Shown: positions 1 through 7,542 of the stretch, piece by piece
Layout: each line of letters begins with the position of its first letter
Position numbering within the stretch: position 1 is the first letter of the stretch
From: Akkermansiaceae bacterium
GTDB taxonomy: Bacteria > Verrucomicrobiota > Verrucomicrobiia > Verrucomicrobiales > Akkermansiaceae
NCBI GenBank assembly: GCA_903909905.1
Contig: CAIVXP010000088.1
Span: 1-22,265, forward strand
Length of the DNA: 22,265 nt
Direction: 5' to 3'
Position numbers and translations under genes: made by a program
Notes under the pieces: generated by a model
What the model was told of the DNA's origin: nothing
The model's database searches: none
Seen by the model: only the letters and a program-made list of their open reading frames with translations

Positions 1-291
1 CGCACCGGTGTAGGCATGCCCCAACTTGTCGGCGCCACCCGAATCTGTCTTGGATTCAAACCATCCCTCGCTGTTGTAGGCAAAGTCGGTTTCACCCCAA
101 CCCCATTGCGCGAATCCGTAGCCGCTTATGACTCCAACAATGCCAAGGTTCATGGCGATTGCTTTCTGCTCGCGGGTCCACTGATGGGAAAAATCTGCCC
201 TTGAATCAGGTGCTTGCGCAATGACGACCGATGTGGTGCCCGCCAAGAGCGTGAGGCATATGACAGACTGAATTCTGATCGAAAGCCGCAC
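1..291 (-). CDS. Exported DUF2279-like protein, 3' end cut by window edge
   Basis: The minus strand is open from a GTG at 291-289 to the left edge, giving the first 97 residues. An in-frame TAA lies three codons upstream of this GTG (at 297-295) and no ATG is available between them, so GTG is the likely start. Residues 1-26 look like a signal peptide: basic start, hydrophobic stretch, then a V-I-A-Q-A cleavage region. The mature part carries W-G-W-G-E-T-D-F, S-E-G-W-F and, at residues 85-92, G-G-A-D-K-L-G-H. The D-K-x-G-H pattern is typical of the DUF2279/YfiM-like predicted periplasmic proteins, whose function is unknown. Family placement rests on these motifs alone. The gene runs in the same direction as the ridA-like gene to its right, about 115 bases away, so it could be its downstream partner or stand alone. 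Confidence 0.6.
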   Translation of the reverse strand, partial: MRLSIRIQSVICLTLLAGTTSVVIAQAPDSRADFSHQWTREQKAIAMNLGIVGVISGYGFAQWGWGETDFAYNSEGWFESKTDSGGADKLGHAYTGA

Positions 292-406
292 GCGTTACAG
301 GACAACGGATTGGCTCAGCACGCCAATTTCATTTCCTTACGTGATGGGGGAGGGAAGTTTGAAGGTTCAAGTTTTCAGTTTGAAGTGAGGAGACGAAGAG
401 CTCGCC

Positions 407-871
407 TCAATCCTCGATCTCAACAGTGAGGTTGATTTCGACGGCGACATTCAGTGGCAGTGCGGCCGCACCGAGAGCGGTGCGTGAGTGTTTGCCTTTA
501 TCGCCAAGAAGCTCAACGAGAAATTCCGAGGCACCGTTAATGACTTGCGGGTGGTCGTAAAAATCTGCCTCCGAATTGACGAAGCCGTTGAGCGCAACGA
601 TTTGTTTGATTTTGTCGAGTGAGCCGATTGCGTCGCGGATCACGGCGAGGCGGTTGAGCATGATCATGCGTGCGGCCTCTTTCGCTTCGTCGACGGAGAC
701 TTGGGTGGGGACCTTGCCGATGACCTTGCGGTTGCCATCGATGGGGAGTCCGCCGGAGAGGAATAGCAAATTTCCGGAGCGCACGCAGTTCACATAGGCG
801 GCAACGGGTGTAGGGACTTCGGGCAGCGCGTGGCCCATGGAGATGAGTTTTGCGAGGATGTTATCGTTCAT
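407..871 (-). CDS. RidA/YjgF/UK114 family protein
   Basis: This 154-residue protein matches the longer (about 150 residue) subgroup of the RidA/YER057c/UK114 family. Diagnostic stretches are A-L-P-E-V-P-x-P-V-A-x-Y (15-26), L-F-L-S-G-G-L-P (36-43), L-N-G-F-V-N-S (94-100), V-I-N-G-A-S (110-115) and the H-S-R-T-A-L-G block with R130, the position of the substrate-binding arginine in RidA deaminases. Classical RidA hydrolyses reactive enamine/imine intermediates from PLP enzymes in the cytoplasm. This subgroup is less well studied and its substrate cannot be read from sequence. The start is ATG at 871-869 with no clear Shine-Dalgarno sequence. There is no signal peptide. It lies 89 bases downstream of the M23 peptidase gene on the same strand and may have its own promoter in that gap. 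Confidence 0.9.
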   Translation of the reverse strand: MNDNILAKLISMGHALPEVPTPVAAYVNCVRSGNLLFLSGGLPIDGNRKVIGKVPTQVSVDEAKEAARMIMLNRLAVIRDAIGSLDKIKQIVALNGFVNSEADFYDHPQVINGASEFLVELLGDKGKHSRTALGAAALPLNVAVEINLTVEIED

Positions 872-960
872 GGTGTGGGGTCGTGGGAAGATGTGAAATG
901 CTGAATGTGTATGATGATAAGCAGTGATCAGGCTGCTCGCGCCAGAGATTGTTTATCGGG

Positions 961-2007
961 TTATTTGGGAAGTTGTTTTTTGCCAGCTTTGGCAGCTGGA
1001 AATTGATCGGTGATCAGTGCGACAAGTTGATGGCCTTGGCTGGTGAGGGCAGCTTGGTTGCCGATGCCTGTGATGAGATTGCGTGTGAGATAACGGTGGG
1101 GAGTGGCAGAGGGCTTTACGGAGGTGACGATCGGGGTATTCACTTCTCGGCTGCTTGGGGTGAAGCTGATCGGTTGGCCGGTGGCGCTGAAGGTTATTTC
1201 CCATGATTTCTGGTCATCGGTAGAGCCTTTCACGATCCACGGATGGCGATTCACAAAATCGGGCGTTCCCTTGTATGGAATGGTGACTTTGAAGTATCCA
1301 GGGGTGTCGGTGACGAAGTCGCAGAAGCGGAGCTCGGGATTGCTTCGCTGTTCGATAAAGAAGCGTGCGACATCGGTGCCAACGAGGTTCATGCCATTGA
1401 AGTTTTCCTGGGTATTGAGGCCACGACTGTAATGCTCGTGCCAATCTTGGTAGCGAGGACTCATGAGCATGGCGAGCTCGAGGTGTAGGTGGGCGCGGAC
1501 GCGATTGATGCCCGCTCCTGTGTAGCCCATGCGGCCTATGACCGAGCCGGCGTTGACCTTGTCACCGGGTTGGCAGGTGATTTCAGCCAAGTGGGCGTAG
1601 AGTGAGTAGATGGCGGATCCGCCCCATTCATGCTCAATGACAACATACTTTCCGTAGTTGCTGCGACCGGCGAGTGGGCTGATGTGTACGACCTGTCCGG
1701 CGGAGATGCTGGAAACCAAATCGAGAGGGTTGCCCGCGCGGTCGCGCTTGATGGGCGCGATGTCGATGCCTTCGTGAAATTTTGTGAGCAGTACTTCGTT
1801 TTCGAAGCGAAAGGCGTTGCGGACAAAGCCGAAGGACCCGCCCTCCCATGGCTTTGAGACTTGCCCCTCGAAGGTGCGATCCACATGCATGTAGAATCGC
1901 TCAGGCTCATTGCTGAAAAGGTGTGTGTTTTCGGTGGGCAGGCGAAGATCCTGCGCGGCATGAAGCATGATACAGCATGCGAAACTGCATAACAATGAAC
2001 GAATCAT
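961..2007 (-). CDS. Exported M23 (LytM/lysostaphin-type) metallopeptidase
   Basis: This 348-residue protein begins with a signal peptide (about residues 1-18, ending H-A-A-Q). The central M23 domain spans about residues 60-180. It has the zinc-binding H78-x3-D82 (H-E-G-I-D), the Y-A-H motif with H139 and the H-L-H motif with H173 and H175, so the peptidase should be active, unlike degenerate LytM factors. Such enzymes cut peptide cross-links in peptidoglycan in the periplasm. After about residue 185 come 160 residues with no motif I recognise, probably a family-specific accessory region. No LysM, SH3 or coiled-coil segment is visible. The ATG is 14 bases downstream of the stop of the exported SecD-P1-like gene, so the two are almost certainly co-transcribed and possibly translationally coupled. 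The cellular role (cell-wall turnover, division or predation) is open. Confidence 0.88.
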   Translation of the reverse strand: MIRSLLCSFACCIMLHAAQDLRLPTENTHLFSNEPERFYMHVDRTFEGQVSKPWEGGSFGFVRNAFRFENEVLLTKFHEGIDIAPIKRDRAGNPLDLVSSISAGQVVHISPLAGRSNYGKYVVIEHEWGGSAIYSLYAHLAEITCQPGDKVNAGSVIGRMGYTGAGINRVRAHLHLELAMLMSPRYQDWHEHYSRGLNTQENFNGMNLVGTDVARFFIEQRSNPELRFCDFVTDTPGYFKVTIPYKGTPDFVNRHPWIVKGSTDDQKSWEITFSATGQPISFTPSSREVNTPIVTSVKPSATPHRYLTRNLITGIGNQAALTSQGHQLVALITDQFPAAKAGKKQLPK

Positions 2008-2021
2008 GTCGTATAACCGGA

Positions 2022-2522
2022 TTAGTTTTTCTTTCTCTTTTTATCACCGTCTTCGCCGGTGCGTTTGATCGATTTGTCGAAGATCGTCAGGTCGGCGAGC
2101 GTGATCCCCTTCCAGACGACGAGTACTCCATCATTGATCGGCTGATCAATGATGACCGCATCGACCAAGCGTCCGTTGACTTGTGCGACGAGCCATTTTT
2201 CTTGGTTGATGTTGGTCACGGCTGAAAGCCTTTTAGCGGCGCTTTCCTTGAGACGAAAGACCGCGCCGTAGCCATCGCCGGCTTCCGATGGAATGGGGCT
2301 ATAGGAGACGACATCCTTGGAGCTGATTTCGGGTATTCTGCGGAAGTATCGTTTCTGCCCGTTATTGACCGTATGAGGGAAGATCATCTTGGGGTTGTCG
2401 CTGGCCTCAGTCTCGATGTGAAAGGAAATGCTTGCCTTGTTATCAGCCTTTCCGGCGGCCGAAACCCACGAGGCGGCGGTGAGGGCTAACAGGATACCGA
2501 GTGTGGCGGAGAGCAATCGCAT
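2022..2522 (-). CDS. Small exported protein resembling the SecD/SecDF P1 head region
   Basis: I chose the ATG at 2522-2520 because it places a clean signal peptide at the N-terminus (M-R-L-L-S-A-T-L-G-I-L-L-A-L, cleavage near V-S-A-A-G), giving 166 residues. A longer frame with ATG at 2588 would add an unlikely polar leader. The mature protein has a segment, roughly residues 90-150, reading F-R-L-K-E-S-A-A-K-R-L then V-N-G-R-L-V-D-A-V-I-I-D-Q-P-I. This resembles the P1 head fold of SecD (x-F-x-L-T-x-E-G-A-x-R-F ... L-D-G-x-V-x-x-A-P-x-I). There are no further membrane spans, so it is not a translocase subunit. The C-terminus is very basic (K-K-R-K-K-N). It sits 14 bases upstream of the M23 peptidase gene and opposite sufT. 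Function unknown; a cell-envelope role is inferred from export and its neighbour. Confidence 0.72.
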   Translation of the reverse strand: MRLLSATLGILLALTAASWVSAAGKADNKASISFHIETEASDNPKMIFPHTVNNGQKRYFRRIPEISSKDVVSYSPIPSEAGDGYGAVFRLKESAAKRLSAVTNINQEKWLVAQVNGRLVDAVIIDQPINDGVLVVWKGITLADLTIFDKSIKRTGEDGDKKRKKN

Positions 2523-2647
2523 GCGCCCAATGAAGCAGAGAGATCCCGATGAGGAAGAAAATTTGAGCTGTGAGCTAGTCATTTTCATGGTGTGGAAACA
2601 TGTTTGGGAACGGCTGGCGTAAGTCACTTCTTGCACGGGTGGACATC
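2523..2647. promoter_or_regulatory. Divergent intergenic region between sufT and the exported SecD-P1-like gene
   Basis: These 125 bases separate two genes pointing away from each other, so promoters for both should lie here. I could not identify convincing -35/-10 pairs or an operator on either strand. The region is called on gene arrangement only. Confidence 0.4.
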
Positions 2648-3211
2648 ATGGTTTTTAATTTGCGCATGCACGACAAGATCAACCTAACCCGTGAAGTTGC
2701 AGCGATTCAGATTCCCAGTGGTGACGCACTCACGCTTCCTGCAGGTACTGAAGTGTATATCACTCAGAAACTTGGTGGCACTTTCACCGTGGCTACCAGC
2801 CAGGGGCTTGCGCGCATTTCCTCGCAGGACGCTGATGCGCTCGGCATCGACATGACCGAGGAGAAGAAAAAGCAGGAGGAAGCGGTGCGATTGAAGGACG
2901 CACCGATCGAGGAGCAGGTCTGGGGGCAGCTCAAGGGAGTCTATGATCCGGAGATCCCGGTCGACATCGTCAATCTCGGGCTTGTTTACGACTGCAGTGT
3001 CGACAAGGAGGAAGAAAAAACCGTTGTCTCGGTCAAGATGACTCTTACCGCGCCAGGTTGTGGAATGGGGCCGGTCATTGCGGCCGATGCACAGGCAAAA
3101 ATCATGACCATTGAAGGCGTTGATGATGCGCGAGTGGAGCTTGTGTGGGATCCGGCATGGAATCAGGAAATGATTTCCGAAGAGGGCCGGATGAAGCTCG
3201 GTATGGTGTGA
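2648..3211 (+). CDS. sufT: Probable Fe-S cluster assembly protein SufT (DUF59/MIP18 domain)
   Basis: This cytoplasmic protein of 187 residues has two parts. The N-terminal 65 residues carry V-A-A-I-Q-I-P-S-G and L-P-A-G-T-E-V-Y-I-T-Q, the hallmark of the long SufT form. The C-terminal DUF59 domain (about residues 85-185) has D-P-E-I-P-V-D-I-V-N-L-G-L-V-Y (100-114) and T-A-P-G-C-G-M-G with the conserved C138. SufT/MIP18-type proteins help mature iron-sulfur proteins. I placed the start at ATG 2648, preceded by a G-rich GGGTGG; ATG 2666 is an alternative, and the longer frame from 2600 has no homologous look. Unusually for its role, no other suf or isc gene is in view. It is transcribed divergently from the exported SecD-P1-like gene across 125 bases that must hold both promoters. 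Confidence 0.88.
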   Translation: MVFNLRMHDKINLTREVAAIQIPSGDALTLPAGTEVYITQKLGGTFTVATSQGLARISSQDADALGIDMTEEKKKQEEAVRLKDAPIEEQVWGQLKGVYDPEIPVDIVNLGLVYDCSVDKEEEKTVVSVKMTLTAPGCGMGPVIAADAQAKIMTIEGVDDARVELVWDPAWNQEMISEEGRMKLGMV

Positions 3212-3213
3212 TG

Positions 3214-3229
3214 AGCCAACACTTTGGCT
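3214..3229 (+). terminator. Hairpin just after sufT
   Basis: Directly after the sufT stop codon is a perfect 6-bp inverted repeat, AGCCAA-CACT-TTGGCT. It lies in the 51-base convergent gap between sufT and the minus-strand AlgJ/X-like gene. It could help terminate or stabilise the sufT transcript, but no run of T follows it, so a rho-independent terminator is not demonstrated. Confidence 0.3.
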
Positions 3230-3262
3230 TGGCTGGATAATGAATCCCCTAGAGCATATTGT

Positions 3263-4321
3263 TCAGCGGGGGTATTGAAGGGGGCTCCATTTATCCCCTT
3301 GGGTCAGCTCGCGTGCGGCAAAGCACCAGACCACCAGTTTGACATTACCGAGAAAATCTTTGTTTTTGCGGCTTTTGCGAATGAATTCGATGCGGCTGTT
3401 TTTTGCCCCGCCACGCTGTGCGACTAGGGTTGGCATGGTTCCAAACTCCATCCCGAGGTAATCAGGAAGTCCCGCGCCCTTTGCCAGCATGTCACCACCA
3501 CTGCTGAACACAAGGCAGTGACTGTCTCCCATCAGGACCATGGCAGAATCTTTGGGGGTAGCGTTGGGTGTCAGTGATGAAGTCGGTGATGTGACTTCGA
3601 CCACTTGCAGAGTTTCGGGTGTTTTTTGGCAGAGATCACCTTGAATGGTGATTTCCTTTTTCGACCCGAGAATTGGCGAAGCGTCGTTATTTTGGATGAG
3701 CTGGGGCATGGATTTTTTCACATGCTCACAGATCCATGTGGCGATGAGGTTGGCGGTTCTGGAAGTGTAGTGGGAGTCGTTTTTGCAATACACCGGGTCT
3801 CCGTGGGTGGATTCGGACGCCACTTCCGCGATAAGCTGGTTGCTTAAGTCGAGCACATCAACTCCGGCAGCGGACAAGGCGCTGATGTAGCGGCCGGTGG
3901 CCTGTGAATAATTTTTTCCCGCCTGGAGATCGGATGTCGGCAGGATTTGGTCCATGCGCACCAATGATTTTTCAGGAATGGGAACAACGAGCAGCTGAAT
4001 GCCGAGCGAATTGAGGTATTTGTCAAAGTCGCCGATCGCGGAAATCACCGTATTGTCCGGATGGCCTGTGGTCTCAGTGGCCGTCTGAAGGTGTTTCAGT
4101 TCCGATGATAGAAACCACCAGCCGTTATTTCCCATGTGGTAGGACGGGTTTGTGTTGTCCAAACTGGGCGGAATGGTTGGCAATGTTGAGTTGGTAGAAC
4201 TTTGATCGAGCCCTGATGCCGCAAGCGGGCAAAGACAACACAAGACGGCAAGCAACATGATGAGCTCGCGGATGCTGTTAAAGCAGGCTTGGTGATTCTT
4301 ATGGTTGCGATTGATGTTCAT
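3263..4321 (-). CDS. AlgJ/AlgX-like SGNH acetyltransferase-type protein, second copy
   Basis: This 352-residue protein has an N-terminal hydrophobic segment (about 20-36, ending L-A-A-S-G) that acts as a signal peptide or anchor. It then has the AlgX/AlgJ-type SGNH fold. N-G-W-W-F-L (66-71) corresponds to the K-D-G-W-L-F-Y motif of the family. N-D-S-H-Y (181-185) supplies the catalytic Asp182/His184 pair (usually D-T-H-W), and M-G-D-S-H (264-268) supplies nucleophile Ser267. The end (V-V-W-C-F-A-A-R-E-L) matches V-V-W-E-F-A-A-S-Q-L of its upstream neighbour. In alginate systems these proteins transfer acetyl groups to the polymer in the periplasm. The start overlaps the end of the upstream paralogue by 23 bases, indicating coupling. 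The D-S-H-Y variant and short length suggest a specialised second transferase or esterase. Confidence 0.82.
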   Translation of the reverse strand: MNINRNHKNHQACFNSIRELIMLLAVLCCLCPLAASGLDQSSTNSTLPTIPPSLDNTNPSYHMGNNGWWFLSSELKHLQTATETTGHPDNTVISAIGDFDKYLNSLGIQLLVVPIPEKSLVRMDQILPTSDLQAGKNYSQATGRYISALSAAGVDVLDLSNQLIAEVASESTHGDPVYCKNDSHYTSRTANLIATWICEHVKKSMPQLIQNNDASPILGSKKEITIQGDLCQKTPETLQVVEVTSPTSSLTPNATPKDSAMVLMGDSHCLVFSSGGDMLAKGAGLPDYLGMEFGTMPTLVAQRGGAKNSRIEFIRKSRKNKDFLGNVKLVVWCFAARELTQGDKWSPLQYPR

Positions 4322-6044
4322 TGTCAGAGTTTTTCAATTCAATGTCTGTGATCCAGTTCATTGGCTGGAGTGCCGCCTCGCCATCAGGTTCGCTTCTCTG
4401 GAACCTGCCGAATTCATTTTCTGCATAAGTCCACGCATGAAGTGTGAAGCTGATCGTCTGTCCCGGCCTTAGATCGGCCAATCCCGTGGGTACTTTGTTT
4501 TTCATGACCAACCCGTACGCCAGCGCTTTTTTGCCGACTACACTATCGCCACGATCGGCAATCAGGTCTTCCATGATCATGTAGCCAACAAAGTCGGCAT
4601 AAACCGTTGATTGTGGGTGTGGGATGTCTCCCATTTCTGCGATGGTGCCCGTGATGCGCATGGGTTGCTGATCCTTGATCTCGAGATAAGATGCTTCGGT
4701 GGCATTTTGCGCGATCGTATCACAAGGGTATGGATGCCATTCGCCTTCGGTGAGTTGTGATGCTGCAAACTCCCATACAACGACCTGCTTGCCTTGGAGT
4801 CGGTCTTTGCCTCTTGAAAGCTCGCGCGAGAGGATGGCGCGCGTAGCGGATGCTCCGTCGGAATTTCGCAAAATTGTGTCGATTCTCATGCCGAGAGCGG
4901 CCCCGAGGTGTTCCGAAAAGCCGGCATCTTCACCCCAACCCATTCCAAGCAGGCTATAGATATTGCTGAAGCTATCTCCCAACAGCAGCACGCTTGAATC
5001 CTTTTTGGGAATCCAACGGTTGCCGGAATCCTCTCGGACTTCCAAGAGCTTCACATCTTCTTTGGCGAAGTGTGGGCTGTTTGAAGGCAAGTCCATCATC
5101 CGCGCCAGGTCGCCTTTGTTTGAAACGGTTCGGGGAACAAACTGGGGTTTGAGTTCACACGTCTGAATGAGGTTTTTTTGAATCAAATATGCAGCGAGAT
5201 CCTCAGCACAGTTTTTCATCGCCGCTGGATTCCAGTGAGTGTCGGTTTTGAGATAAGCGGCACCTGATGAGCGAGAGGATTTTTGTATCGAGGGAGCTGG
5301 ATCAAAGACCAACGCACCGGAACTTTTCACTCGGCGCAGCCATGTGTCGTAGCCCTGCGGCTTGAGAATGTCGCGCTTGTTAGCCGTTGCGCCAAAATGC
5401 TCCGGGTGAACACTCATTTTTGGCCAGACAGGCACGATCACGAGGCGTATGCCTCTTTTTTCAAGATCTTTGGCAAACTGCGAAATCACATTTGCCGAGG
5501 CATCAAGACCACGACTTCCACCATTTGTGTTGTCGTTGTCGATGGGGGCAGATTGAACCTCCTTGCTTGTTTGAGCTTGAGTAAGAAACCTGAGTGATGG
5601 GCGATAAAATAGCCAACCGTCTTTGCCGATCATCACTTCACCGCTGCTTTCACGAAGTGGGGCAAGTGTGTTCTGAACCGGAGGTCTGGCCAGGCGACCG
5701 AATGTCGAAGTGTCTTCGAGATTCGCCTCAAATTGCCTGATGTGGTTCATGACATGGCGGTTTTTGCTGGAAATATTATGCCACCAGTCGGTCATGACGG
5801 TTCGGTTTGCAGGCTGAATGGATTTTTCGGCAATCAATTCTCCCGTTGTTGGATCATTTTTGAACAAGGCCTTGAGATCAAAAAACATCACCATCGCGAT
5901 GAAAGAAAGAAAGATAGCGGAAACGGCGATTGATGTGTGTGCCGTGACTTGAGTGCTGCCGATGTCCTCCATGGCTAGTTGTTCAGCCCGGCCCGGCTTT
6001 ACGGTCCTTGCTGTGGCATCGGTTTCAGGCACTTGTGGAACCAT
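4299..6044 (-). CDS. Membrane-anchored AlgJ/AlgX-like SGNH protein with extra C-terminal domain
   Basis: The ATG at 6044 gives 581 residues; a TTG two codons earlier overlaps the MBOAT stop and is less likely. A cytoplasmic tail of about 36 residues precedes one membrane span (about 37-57), making a type II periplasmic protein. The AlgJ/X SGNH domain shows G-K-D-G-W-L-F-Y (about 140-147), T-D-T-H-W with D268 and H270, and L-G-D-S-F with nucleophile S358, so the Ser-His-Asp set is complete. In known systems these proteins accept acyl groups delivered by the MBOAT partner and pass them to polysaccharide hydroxyls. After V-V-W-E-F-A-A-S-Q-L (about 422-431) comes a further 120-residue beta-rich domain (about 455-575). 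It is not usual for AlgJ and resembles the C-terminus of the SGNH protein at 8344-9720. The start lies two bases after the MBOAT stop. Confidence 0.88.
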   Translation of the reverse strand: MVPQVPETDATARTVKPGRAEQLAMEDIGSTQVTAHTSIAVSAIFLSFIAMVMFFDLKALFKNDPTTGELIAEKSIQPANRTVMTDWWHNISSKNRHVMNHIRQFEANLEDTSTFGRLARPPVQNTLAPLRESSGEVMIGKDGWLFYRPSLRFLTQAQTSKEVQSAPIDNDNTNGGSRGLDASANVISQFAKDLEKRGIRLVIVPVWPKMSVHPEHFGATANKRDILKPQGYDTWLRRVKSSGALVFDPAPSIQKSSRSSGAAYLKTDTHWNPAAMKNCAEDLAAYLIQKNLIQTCELKPQFVPRTVSNKGDLARMMDLPSNSPHFAKEDVKLLEVREDSGNRWIPKKDSSVLLLGDSFSNIYSLLGMGWGEDAGFSEHLGAALGMRIDTILRNSDGASATRAILSRELSRGKDRLQGKQVVVWEFAASQLTEGEWHPYPCDTIAQNATEASYLEIKDQQPMRITGTIAEMGDIPHPQSTVYADFVGYMIMEDLIADRGDSVVGKKALAYGLVMKNKVPTGLADLRPGQTISFTLHAWTYAENEFGRFQRSEPDGEAALQPMNWITDIELKNSDNEHQSQP

Positions 6045-6046
6045 GT

Positions 6047-7498
6047 TCAAAATATGAAGTAAATGAACGGATTGTAACTTTGGCTGGCAAGCAGCATTGA
6101 GCTTAAAACTAGCAAGAAAATGACATAGACTGCTTTGAGGGGTGTGATTTTACGGGTCATGTCCCATGAATGGGTCCCGAAAAAGATCACCAAAAAAGCG
6201 ACAAGTGCGCTACCGATGAGGTATGGGGTGTGGATCGCGGCGGAGACGAGTTGTGGGTTTCCAAAGTCTCCTGGCATTAGGTTTCTGGCGTAGCGTGCGG
6301 CACTTTCCAGATCAGGTGCGCGAAATGGGATCCAGAGCAGGGATACACCCGTGAAAGTGACGGTTCTGCCGATCCATGCGGGAGGGCGCATGCTGCAACG
6401 ACGGGAGAGGAATCTCTCAGCAGCAAGCCAGATCCCATGTGCGCCACCCCATATGGCGAAATTCCAGCTTGCGCCATGCCATATGCCTCCGATGAGCATC
6501 ACCAGGAACAAATTGACATAGGTGCGGGCCGGTCCTTTGCGGTTGCCGCCGAGAGGGATGTAGAGGTAATCGCGCAGCCATGTGGAGAGGCTCATGTGCC
6601 AATTTTGCCAGAACTGCGTGATGCTCGATGACTTGTAAGGGGAATTGAAGTTCCTGATAAAGACAAAGCCCAGCATGAGACCGAGTCCGACAGCCATGTC
6701 GGAATAGCCGCTGAAGTCGAAATAAATCTGCATGCTGTAGGAAAAGATACCCGTCCACGCGTCGAGAGGTGATAAGTCGGCGCTAGCGAACGCAGTATCT
6801 GCAATTCTGCCGCAGGGGTTTGCAAGTAGGATTTTTTTGCCGAGACCAATCGAAAAAAAGGCGACGCCCCGTGAGAATTTTTTCCATGTGTGGGAGCGTT
6901 CGACCATTTGGTCGGCAACGTCCTGATAGCGGATGATCGGCCCGGCTACCAATTGGGGGAAGAGCGAGATGTAGCACGCAAAGTCGGTGAAGCGTCGCAG
7001 AGGCACAGCGTGCCCGCGATACACATCGATCGCATAGCTCATCGATTGGAAGGTGTAAAAGCTGATGCCAAGGGGAAGCACCACATTCAGGTACAATGAA
7101 TGATCGCAGCCTTCCGCGCCCAGCCATTCGAGGAGACGTGATACATTGGCGATGCCGAAGTTGTAATACTTGAAAAACCCGAGCAGGGACAAATTGCTGA
7201 TGATACTGGCCACCAGGGCGAATTTTTGTCGGGAATTTCTGAGCCCGCCTTCAGCAAGTGGTAGCAGCTCGGCGCGACCGAAGTTATCAGGGTCGGCGCG
7301 GGCGATGGTTCGGCCTGCGATAAAATCGATTGCTGTCGAGACGAGCATCAAGATGACAAAGAGCGGGTTTGCCCAGCCGTAAAAAAGGTAGCTAAAGAGC
7401 GTGAGCAGTAGCGAGCGGACGCGATTTGGCGACAGGTAGTAGAGGGCCAGCACGGCTGGCAAAAAAAGAAAAAGGAAAATGTGCGAGCTGAATACCAT
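6047..7498 (-). CDS. MBOAT-family O-acyltransferase (AlgI/DltB-like)
   Basis: This 483-residue polytopic inner-membrane protein belongs to the MBOAT family, AlgI branch. It begins M-V-F-S-S-H-I-F-L-F-L-F-L-P, the standard AlgI-like start, so ATG 7498 is preferred over a GTG at 7579 that would overlap the upstream gene. Conserved blocks are L-P-L-G-I-S-F-Y-T-F-Q (141-151), L-V-A-G-P-I (183-188), I-Y-F-D-F-S-G-Y-S-D-M-A (258-269), W-Q-N-W-H-M-S-L-S-T-W-L-R-D (297-310) and G-G-I-W-H-G-A-S-W (337-345). His341 is the expected catalytic residue and His301 the second conserved one. The protein carries an acyl group, usually acetyl, across the membrane for transfer to an exported glycan. It lies 44 bases after the second SGNH gene and two bases before the AlgJ/X-like partner, clearly in one operon. 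Confidence 0.95.
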   Translation of the reverse strand: MVFSSHIFLFLFLPAVLALYYLSPNRVRSLLLTLFSYLFYGWANPLFVILMLVSTAIDFIAGRTIARADPDNFGRAELLPLAEGGLRNSRQKFALVASIISNLSLLGFFKYYNFGIANVSRLLEWLGAEGCDHSLYLNVVLPLGISFYTFQSMSYAIDVYRGHAVPLRRFTDFACYISLFPQLVAGPIIRYQDVADQMVERSHTWKKFSRGVAFFSIGLGKKILLANPCGRIADTAFASADLSPLDAWTGIFSYSMQIYFDFSGYSDMAVGLGLMLGFVFIRNFNSPYKSSSITQFWQNWHMSLSTWLRDYLYIPLGGNRKGPARTYVNLFLVMLIGGIWHGASWNFAIWGGAHGIWLAAERFLSRRCSMRPPAWIGRTVTFTGVSLLWIPFRAPDLESAARYARNLMPGDFGNPQLVSAAIHTPYLIGSALVAFLVIFFGTHSWDMTRKITPLKAVYVIFLLVLSSMLLASQSYNPFIYFIF

Positions 7499-7542
7499 CG
7501 GTGAGAACGAAGCTGGGTCGGCTGGGCTGATGCGTGATGGTC

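Noticed and set aside
356..390. Direct repeat of AGTTTGAAG before the ridA-like stop
   Set aside because: Only two short imperfectly placed copies; no sign of an attachment site or regulator box.
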